DNA from: Chrysopilus asiliformis
Taxonomy: Eukaryota; Arthropoda; Insecta; Diptera; Rhagionidae
Reading direction: 5' to 3'
NCBI GenBank assembly: GCA_964034945.1
Contig: OZ035962.1
Coordinates: 33,321,943 to 33,385,942 of the forward strand
Length of the DNA stretch: 64,000 nt
The first letter of the stretch is position 1; the number at the start of each line of letters is the position of its first letter. Made by a program: the position numbers and the translations under genes. The notes below the pieces were generated by a model. The model saw only the letters and a program-made list of their open reading frames with translations. It made no database searches and was not told where the DNA came from. Of this stretch, positions 57,034 to 64,000 are shown piece after piece.

Positions 57034-58708
57034 CTTTACGTGATTGAATGATCACGTTCATCGTCAATTAGCGATCACGTTCATTGTCAACTAGGTAAAA
57101 AAACGATCTCGTTCATTGAGATTTGAAAAACTTCCCATTTGATTTATCACCGAAAAAATCACTGGTAAATTATCATTTTTTGTGCAAATACTATTTTATA
57201 AATTTATAAATCTTCAACCTTTTTCGACTACTCTAAACGTATACGAGAAAATTTTTTTAACCAAATCCATGATTTGACTATCCTAATTTTGTTTTTTCTA
57301 ATTCTACAAAAACTTGTTTACGAATAAGATTTTGGAAAAAAAACCCGAATATTGTTTTTATTTGAATCCAGCAAGCATACAAATTGAGATAAATTGCAAG
57401 CCTTTAACTTTACACCTCGATTTCCTCCTGTGACATTTATGCCTTTGTCGCCGATGATACTATTAAAGCCATAAATATTATGTCGGAAGCACTTTGTCAC
57501 AAAAGCACGCACTTGGCACTCCCATTCACCTATAATGGAGTCATTGTGACAAATTGTTTTGCATGCAAGCTCTCAAAAAGACACAAACTGGATGCAGCCA
57601 TTCATACTCAATTGCTATATGTAGTAACATTTGTTGAAGATTATTCATAATCTAAATTTTTCTAGTACCCACTCGTACGCAATCTTCAACTCACTTGATT
57701 TATATAACTTATGCACATCATATAGACTCCGCAGAATCATTTAAGAAGGGGCATTCAAGTACTCTGAATAAACAGCAACATGAACAAAAGTTAGATTAGG
57801 GAGATGACGAATATACCCCTAGCGTGTCTGAATTTAATTCACCTGATGAAGGACAAAAGAACACAAGACGCGGTATGCATTCGTTCAATTCTCAAGGGGC
57901 ATGTTTGCATGTCAATGCAACAAGCACTTAACTTAAATTTCAACTATAATCTCACCCCTTCAAAACGCCACATTTATCCTTGCCTCATTTCTTTTGACAT
58001 TTCCCGTTAAACATTAAGTCATTCCTGGTAACTCCTAAGACCTTTTTATCATAACAACAAAAACTTCTGTCTTATGTTGAGAGAAAAACTGAAATTAAAC
58101 CCGTAAAAACTTTCTGGATTAAATAAATTCCAAGAAAATCCAAGGAAAAGTAAACAAAGTTCAGTAAAAAACATTGAAAGACAAACAACAATGCAACGAC
58201 AAACACGAACAAGAAAAAAAAACTCCCATAACTCTCAATGCAAATTAATTGAACTTGTTGCGCTCGCCGAATGACATTTTGACTAAGTACGAGTGACTTG
58301 CTGCCATTGGTTGCGATGTATGGTGGCCTTAAATTGTGAAAATTGGTAATTGTATGCCATTTTAACTGAATATTCTTATCGCCGCATAAATACATTTTTA
58401 TGTTTTGTTAACCTATTACGGCTACAGTAAATGTAAACTGAAAGTATGCGTTCTGTGTCCCACTTTGAATTATACATGCAAAATTTATGAACAAATTTGT
58501 TTTCCGATATCTTTCGGAAAAATTTTGTAGTACACGCAAATGATGGAAGAGTTTTGTATGCGATCTTGCAAACACGTTTTTGCATAATTTACGGTACACT
58601 GAAGACAAATAGATTAACACGTAATGGGGGGGGGGGAGGTTGTAAAATAAATTCTTCGGCATTTAAAAAACTTCCCTGCGGCGGTATTATTTTCTAATTT
58701 CTGCATAT
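57034..58708. other. unassigned
   Basis: 57040-57115 repeats a GATCACGTTCATTGTCAA-type unit three times imperfectly. A G9-10 run lies at 58625-58635. No gene recognised; the several 60-107-codon frames overlap each other on both strands and have no motif. Confidence 0.4.
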
Positions 58709-59403
58709 TGTTAGGAATGTAATGATCAGTTATTAGAACATTGATCTAATTAAGAATATTTATAATACGGTCAGCGGTTCGGAAATATGAGTAATTGGAT
58801 TTTCTACGTTGACTTGAGCTATTTAAAATATCGGTCAAATTTCCAAACATGGAACGACAGATGTTTAAATGCACAAACAAAAATATGTAAACATAAACAA
58901 TTGTCGTATCGTTTGCACAATTAAGTCACTAATGCAACTCAATGAGGAAATCCAATGCACTTATGTTTTGTTGACACAGCACAAGGTCGGATTCAATGGA
59001 AGAATTCACGGCCATGAAATGAAGAAATGCTGACCGGGAATAAACCATTGAACTCGGAAAAACTTTAAGATGCTTATGAATGAAATGTTTTAGGAAATAT
59101 GTAATATATATCTAAGCGGAAGAATTCATCTTCCGCATAGATAACATATAAAAGTCCAGTAGAAAGTAAGGCATAGAGTTCAGTAAAAAGTTAAGCCTAG
59201 AACGGAGTAGAAAGTTAAGCGTAGAACGCAATAGAAAGTTTTGTACAGTTCGTTGGCTAAAAAGAGTTTAAAAGAGATTTGTAAAAGGAGAGTTGTAAAA
59301 AAGAATTAAGTTAAAAGTAAAGAAATGTAATGAAAAGAAGTGAAAGTGTTTGTGATTTATTCTACCTCACCACTCCCACAATCCTTACCATCCACACACC
59401 ACA
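58709..59403 (+). mobile_element. possible solo LTR (695 bp)
   Basis: Begins TGTTAGGAATGTAATGATCA and ends CATCCACACACCACA, so it has the TG...CA LTR frame, flanked by ATAT on both sides (58705-58708 and 59404-59407). A TATA box (CATATAAAAG, about 59145) lies in the right half, as expected for an LTR promoter, and is followed by a purine-rich leader and a pyrimidine-rich end. No internal retrotransposon domains nearby. The 4-bp flank is short and AT-only, so chance is possible. Confidence 0.4.
59156..59247 (+). repeat. imperfect ~26-bp tandem repeat
   Basis: Four copies of a unit like CAGTAGAAAGTTAAGCGTAG followed by AACG, diverging by a few bases each, directly downstream of the TATA box of the possible LTR. 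Confidence 0.75.
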
Positions 59404-59429
59404 ATATGATTTCTTTAAAATAATGGGCG

Positions 59430-59849
59430 CGTACAGTGAACTGAGCGGCTCAGAAGTTTTTTGAGCGGCTCACTGGCTCAGCTACTGAATGCAACCGTTC
59501 TTTTTGAGCGGCTCAGCTTCTCTACTAAGCGCCATAAAAGAACGCTCATTAATTGAGCGCTGCGAAACGTCAAAATAGTCGACAGTTCTAGCGGGTGTCG
59601 TACCCCGCAGCGTAGAGTTTTGAGTGCAGTCTTCAGCTATTTCTGAAATTGGCCCAAGATTCAATGAATCAGCAGCGCAAATGCTGATTATTAAGCAAAA
59701 AATCTTATCCCGTTCCATTAAAACTCAAGACACTTTGACAGTTGGTGGTGTGCAGTGCATTTAGTGCACGCTGAGCGACTCAGCTGAGCGCTTTTTTTAA
59801 CAACTACTGAGCCGCTCCAGAGCTTTTTACCTGCTCAGCACTAACTGCA
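59430..59849. mobile_element. possible TIR element rich in GAGCGGCTCAG
   Basis: CAGTGAACTGAGCGGCTCAG at 59431 resembles, imperfectly, the inverse of the right end (CAGTTAGTGCTGAGCAGG ending at about 59846). GAGCGGCTCA is repeated at 59442, 59463, 59503 and, inverted, near 59810. No target duplication found, partly because the next element is inserted immediately at 59854. A 78-codon minus-strand frame is not recognised. Confidence 0.4.
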
Positions 59850-59853
59850 TTAA

Positions 59854-60039
59854 GCCCAAATCAGACTAAAGCCCAATTCAGACTAAAGCCAAATTCAGAC
59901 TAAAGCCCAATTCAGAGTAAAGCCCAATTCAGACTAATGCCCAATTCAGACTAAAGCCCAATTCCGACTAAAGCCCAATTCAGACTAAACCCCAATTCAG
60001 ACTAAACCCCAATTCAGACTAAACCCCAATTCAGACTAA
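59854..60039 (+). repeat. 17-bp tandem array, left block (11 units)
   Basis: Eleven units of GCCCAATTCAGACTAAA with scattered single changes (three neighbouring units share CCCC for GCCC). It stops at the Harbinger-like insertion. Confidence 0.95.
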
Positions 60040-60435
60040 TGGGCCTATTCTTAAAATGTAAGATTGCTCTGTATCTGTAACTTTACATTTTCAGTCCACT
60101 TTGCTATTCACAAACTGTAACTTTGACATTCTGTATCTGTAACTAGCTGTCAAATCATCTGTAAGTTTATGCCGAGAGAAAACTTATCCATAAGGTTACA
60201 TTTTTTAAGAAAAATGCAAAATTTTAAGAATAAAGGAAATATGTCGGACTTAATATTGTTGTATAATGGATGGGAAGAAGATTCTGAGTTTGCGAGGGCG
60301 ACGTGAAGTTAATAATCCTAATGATTTTAATACAACAAAAGTCGATCTAGTATTTAAAGATGCTAGAGCATAATGAATTTTTTTCGCATCCGGTTGGCAT
60401 TTGAATTGACTTTTGCCTTGGCCTTCCTTGGAATA

Positions 60436-61340
60436 ACACATGGATCAATAAGTCCCGAGACTAACCCAGAGATGACGCTCGTAGTAAACCAGTAACCACG
60501 TCTTTCTAGAGTACTAACCTTTGCTTGAAACGTGTCAAAATTTTAAGTCGATCGGACCAGAAACAGCTGAGTTATCGAGGTTGGAGTAAAGTCGTTTTGT
60601 AGTTTGTTTAAAAAATGGAAAAAACCGAGTTTCGTGTTCTGATAAAACATTGTTTTTTAATGGATAAAAACACCGTGCAAGCGAAACAATGGATTGAAAA
60701 ATGTTACCCGGACTCTTGTCCATCAAAAGCAACGATTTGTCGGTGGTTTGCCGAGTTTAAACGTGGTCGTACCGACACAAATGACGCGGAACGCTCGGGT
60801 AGACCTGTGGAAGCCGTTACACCGGAAAATGTGAGTGAAGTGACAAAAATTATAATGAAAGATCGTAAAGTGAAGCTCCGTGAGATTGCTGAGATAACAC
60901 AGATATCATATGGAAGTGCATTTACTATCCTTCATGAAAAATTGAGCATGAAAAAGGTTTTTTCCAAGTGGGTGCCGCGATTGCTTTCGATGAAACAAAA
61001 ACAGCAACGAGTCGATGATTCAGAAAGCTGTTTATCGCTATTTACTCGCAATAAAAAAGATTTCTTGCGTCGTTACGTGACCATGGACGAAACATGGATA
61101 CATCACTACACTCCAGAGTCGAAGCGGCAGTCATCTGAGTGGCGCACAGCTGGCGAAAGCCGTCCGAAGCGTCCGAAAACGCAGCAGTCAGCTGGCAAAG
61201 TCATGGCGTCAGTTTTTTGGGATACGCATGGCGTGACGATTGTATCACCCTAAAAGGTGATTATATTGATGAATAAAAAAAAATTTTGCAAAAAAAATGT
61301 TGTTTTCATTGTTAGTCTCGGGACTTATTGATCCATGTGT
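60436..61340 (+). mobile_element. mariner element, internally deleted (905 bp)
   Basis: Perfect 30-bp terminal inverted repeats starting ACACATGGATCAATAAGTCC (60436) and mirrored at 61340, flanked by TA (60434-60435 and 61341-61342). Mariners of this type are ~1.3 kb, so ~0.4 kb is missing. The intact termini and long open frame suggest the youngest insertion of the nest. Confidence 0.95.
60615..61253 (+). pseudogene. mariner transposase, C-terminal half deleted
   Basis: Seen: a 212-codon open frame. Residues 1-110 hold the two helix-turn-helix units (KHCFLMDKNTVQAKQWIEK; ICRWFAEFKRGRTDTND; REIAEITQISYGSAFTIL) with the AERSGRP linker. The inter-domain motif WVPRLL follows, then the first catalytic Asp in VTMDETWIHHYTPESKRQS and the segment GKVMASVFWDTHGV. 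There the sequence jumps: the bases that follow would read DCITLKGDYIDE, a normal mariner C-terminus, but one frame off, so the frame ends early at 61253. Known: full proteins are ~340-350 aa with a DD34D triad. The second and third Asp are gone. It could still bind its own termini, and truncated mariner proteins of this kind can act as repressors in principle; that is inference. Confidence 0.92.
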
Positions 61341-61871
61341 TATATAGCATTTAAGAATCATTTGTTGTAAGAAACATTTTTTTTAACGAATTTGTTATAG
61401 GGCCGACAAAATGTGAAGCAGCTGATTTAATTGCAATTCAATTAAACTATTTTATTTTTTCGGTTATTCTTTCTCAAGTGTGTTTTATTATTTCGCTTAA
61501 TTTACATATTTTCTGAAAAATAATGAAGTTGTCTGTCAAAGTTGAGATAATTTTTGTTATTACATCGATTGGTAACAAGATACATTATGATAAAAGCTAT
61601 GACGAGAATGAATGCAATATTTTTTTACGTTTATTCGCGCTTGCCGTAAATAGACCGTGAGTAGATATCATACGGTTGATTTAGGTTTCATGAAACTAAA
61701 CAAAAAGTTTCTTATTTTCCAACGATGAGAAGGAATTACAAATCAAATTGGAACAAGACTACAGTTACAGTTTGTGAATACCAATTTGGAATCTAATGTA
61801 AAATTAGTGTGGATCATGTGGAACATGTAAAGTTACAGTTGCAGATACATTTACATTCGTGAATAGCCCCA

Positions 61872-62115
61872 TAAAGCCCAATTCGGACTAAAGCCCAATT
61901 CAGACTAAAGCCCAATTCAGAGTAAAGCCCAATTCAGACTAAAGCCCAATTCAGACTAAAGCCCAATTCAGACTAAAGCCCAATTCAGACTAAAGCGCAA
62001 TTCAGACTAAAGCCCAATTCAGAATAAAGCCCAATGCAGACTAAAGCCCAATTCAGACTAAAGCCCAATTCAGACTAAAACGCAATTCAGACTAAAGCCC
62101 AATTCAGACTAACTA
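61872..62115 (+). repeat. 17-bp tandem array, right block (14 units)
   Basis: Fourteen units continuing the array of 59854-60039 after the Harbinger-like insertion. The last unit leads into the unique part of the TTAA-flanked element (ACTAACTATTGCG). Confidence 0.95.
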
Positions 62116-62258
62116 TTGCGATCACGATTGCGATTGAGCTTCCACGACCAACGTTATCAAAGCTTTCATATCCCTTTTTCTTTGAAAACTTAGATCTCAT
62201 TGGTCGAGAAGCTTCATTCGTAATCGCAATTGCAATCGTTAGTTTGAATTGGGCTTAA

Positions 62259-63530
62259 AGCTTGGTTTTTATCGAGACACACCTCCACTTGCTTGGTACT
62301 GCTTTCAGACAAAATGGCAACCTCATTATAAGAAATTGAAACTAAAATTTAAAAAATGATCGAAATTTGAATTCAGTCTGAGCTTAGTTGCAAATGTGTA
62401 GCTTAGATTCCAACTAGTAATTCATGAAAGTTTATTCGTAAATGACATTAAATGTAAGCATATATCTTTAAATCCTCTACCGAATTTCATTTTTATTAAA
62501 CCAAATCAATCGATTGTATAATTCACTGATTATGAGAATTCTTTTTGCACGAATAACTCGAAGGGAAACATCCGGTATATGATTTGTAAGAAATTATTTC
62601 CGCTTCGTTTGTTTATCCTTTTGCTATTTCATCAATTCTCTGGAATTCAACGGCTTTTTGGACTTCTCGATTCCGATTCCAAACAAGTATGTGCACGAAA
62701 TTAATCAAAACGGACAAAAGTCACGTCAAATCCATATGTTATTCCTAGAATATGTCAGTAAATAAAATAACCAACCATCAGAATTTTATTAAAGACAAAT
62801 AAACCCAGGACCGGATTTGTAAACGCGCCCATAGAAAATTTTTATTTTTCTCGTTCAAATGAATATTAATTTTAAGATCAATTTCTGAGGAATTATTTTA
62901 ATTGAGTCACTTGGTGGAATCAACAAATTCAGTTGAATTTTTCCAACGAACTATAAAAACAACACGATATCTGTAATTTGTCTAAATTTAATGAGTATTG
63001 GTCAATTTTTGCGTGATATCGATTTGTGTCAAAATAAATAGGAAAGTGCACATTTATTGTGTCCATCAGATGCCGGATTATATGAATATGTTTCTCTACT
63101 AGGACTGTTGATTAGCACTAAAAGTGTTCAGGATTAGCGCTAAAGGTGTTCGTGAGCGGTTCTGCCAAAACAGTTCCAGGAAATCACAGTTTTCAACAGC
63201 CCTATTTTCAGCCCTTTGCCCCTGCTTGATTTCTTCTTCGCCTTATACCATTTCTTAACTTATTCAATCGAGTTATATGTAGATAGCTTAATCGAATTAG
63301 CTGACTCGAGTTAAAATAGACATTGCTCTGAGATATGTTAATAACTTCATAGTATAAAAAATTACAACATTCAATGTTGGCAAACATGGTGCCATTTTTG
63401 AATGCTGTAAAAATACATCACGCATGTAAATTTACACAGCAAGGTTTCGTAAAGCGAAATTACACATTTGCTGTTGTAAAATCAGAGTTTTAATTAAAGT
63501 AATTTAAAAAAAAAATTGAAAAGCTTTTAT
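62259..63530. other. unassigned, one solitary hAT-like end
   Basis: CCCAGGACCGGATTTGTAAA and CGCGCCCA at 62805-62832 look like the outer end of a hAT-type transposon. ATGGGCGCGT occurs inverted at 59424, but 10 bp is too little to pair them. No gene recognised. Confidence 0.35.
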
Positions 63531-63635
63531 TTCGAAAAAAATTTATTAAAGGGTGTATTCGAAATAAAATAAAATATATATTTATTTCATTTTATTTTTC
63601 ATGCCTTAATTCGCTTTTATTTCTGATACTATAAT
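63531..63635. repeat. hairpin family (GTATCAGAAATAAAAGCG), degraded copy
   Basis: GTATTCGAAATAAAATAAAA at about 63557 and, inverted, TTCGCTTTTATTTCTGATAC ending at 63630 form an imperfect hairpin related to 4255-4330. Confidence 0.5.
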
Positions 63636-63650
63636 GCTACATTTACATTA

Positions 63651-63799
63651 CACGAATGACAAATTTGTCATTTTTTTCTTGTCATTATGTTAATTCCCGT
63701 GTAAATGGCATAATTTTTGTAATTTTTTCTGTCAGAAAATGTCAATCTCTCATAAAAGAATGAACTTGTCCATTCTTTTATGCCAGATTGTCATTCGTG
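63651..63799. mobile_element. short TIR element, CACGAATGACAA termini
   Basis: CACGAATGACAA at 63651 and its exact complement TTGTCATTCGTG ending at 63799. 149 bp. A second inverted pair (ATAAAAGAATG-AC / GTCCATTCTTTTAT) lies at 63755-63781. No target duplication resolved. Confidence 0.5.
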
Positions 63800-64000
63800 C
63801 AAACGCAATATTAAATTAAGCACAAATGATAAGTATATTTTTATGTTTAACCATTGAACCATTTCTGATGACGGTGAGCCAGCTTCTATACCAGAAACAG
63901 GCTCCTGATGAGTTTTCAGTGCAGACATGCCTGACCTATTAGGGGGATAATATTTTTATATTATTTTTTTGTTTTTGCAGAACTATAAGCCGAGAAATTC

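Larger units (their letters stand above)
60040..61871 (+). mobile_element. PIF/Harbinger-like element (1.83 kb)
   Basis: Termini TGGGCCTATTC at 60040 and GAATAGCCCCA ending at 61871, flanked by TAA (60037-60039 and 61872-61874) inside the 17-bp array. Sub-terminal CTGTAACTTTACAT-like words are inverted at the two ends. Known: PIF/Harbinger elements have GGGC-type ends and duplicate TWA. A weak trace of coding sequence (60241-60372, plus strand: LRGRREVNNPNDFN in one frame) recalls the N-terminal region of Harbinger transposases, but it is too short to rely on. Confidence 0.75.
59854..62254. mobile_element. TTAA-flanked element with an amplified terminus
   Basis: Left end GCCCAAATCAGACTAA (59854) and right end TTAGTTTGAATTGGGC (62254) are inverted, flanked by TTAA (59850-59853 and 62255-62258). 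The right terminus is present once; the left terminus has become a 17-bp tandem array. Internal arms continue the inversion: TATTGCGATCACGATTGCGA near 62113 versus TCGCAATTGCAATCG near 62224. Interrupted by the Harbinger-like element. TTAA flanks suggest piggyBac-type mobilisation. Confidence 0.75.

Noticed and set aside
59854..62115. CRISPR-like array of 17-bp units
   Set aside because: Units are contiguous with no unique spacers, and lie in a eukaryotic TTAA-flanked element.
59424..62832. A single outer element spanning both ATGGGCGCGT motifs
   Set aside because: Only 10 bp pair and no target duplication is evident, so the match may be chance.

Overview
The window reads as an AT-rich, gene-poor stretch of an insect nuclear genome, most likely a fly. 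The main reasons are several families of interspersed repeats built like dipteran DINE-1/HINE elements (sub-terminal inverted repeats such as CCCGTATGGTGA around a CAGACGGA-type microsatellite), mariner and mariner-like elements, hAT, piggyBac and Harbinger elements, a tRNA-derived SINE and a non-LTR retrotransposon. The species cannot be fixed from sequence alone. I see no rRNA, cellular tRNA, CRISPR or bacterial-style operon, and no multi-exon host gene. The one candidate host gene is a 58-codon secreted-peptide frame on the minus strand at 31687-31863, with a TATA box and initiator at standard spacing.

Layout. 1-5.3 kb: a HINE copy, a mariner relic and unrecognised AT-rich DNA. 5.3-10.4 kb: one MITE-like element interrupted by a 505-bp TIR element and by a 3.86-kb hAT unit (exact 8-bp target duplication). 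The hAT unit holds two ~0.57-kb inverted arms, a ~1-kb array of an 8-bp unit and a piggyBac transposase scrap. 10.7-17.9 kb: Harbinger-like and piggyBac-like MITEs, two tandem copies of another MITE, a SINE, and a second copy of the interrupted MITE carrying the same 0.5-kb insert at another point and in the opposite orientation. 18-24.3 kb: HINE copies and a Helitron-like element hit by a MITE. 25.5-31.6 kb: a hAT with its own transposase C-terminus and a nested MITE, a mariner-like deletion derivative, and HINE fragments.

31.7-38.7 kb: the secreted-peptide candidate, then a 2.5-kb hAT holding a mariner-like deletion derivative and a Helitron-like element that itself holds a second hAT, followed by a HINE copy with a MITE inside. 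38.7-50.9 kb: mostly unassigned sequence with scattered MITEs and a third mariner-like deletion derivative. 51-57 kb: HINE-type copies, then a four-level nest: mariner-like element > non-LTR retrotransposon > hAT > HINE. 58.7-62.3 kb: a possible solo LTR, then a TTAA-flanked element with one inverted terminus expanded into a 17-bp tandem array; that array is interrupted by a Harbinger-like element carrying a recent mariner deletion derivative. The last 1.7 kb has two small hairpin-type repeats.

All recognised coding sequence except the small peptide frame is broken transposase or reverse transcriptase. The main value of the window is a readable insertion stratigraphy: target-site duplications are exact in many cases, so the order of insertion can be reconstructed, and non-autonomous derivatives far outnumber anything that could be autonomous.
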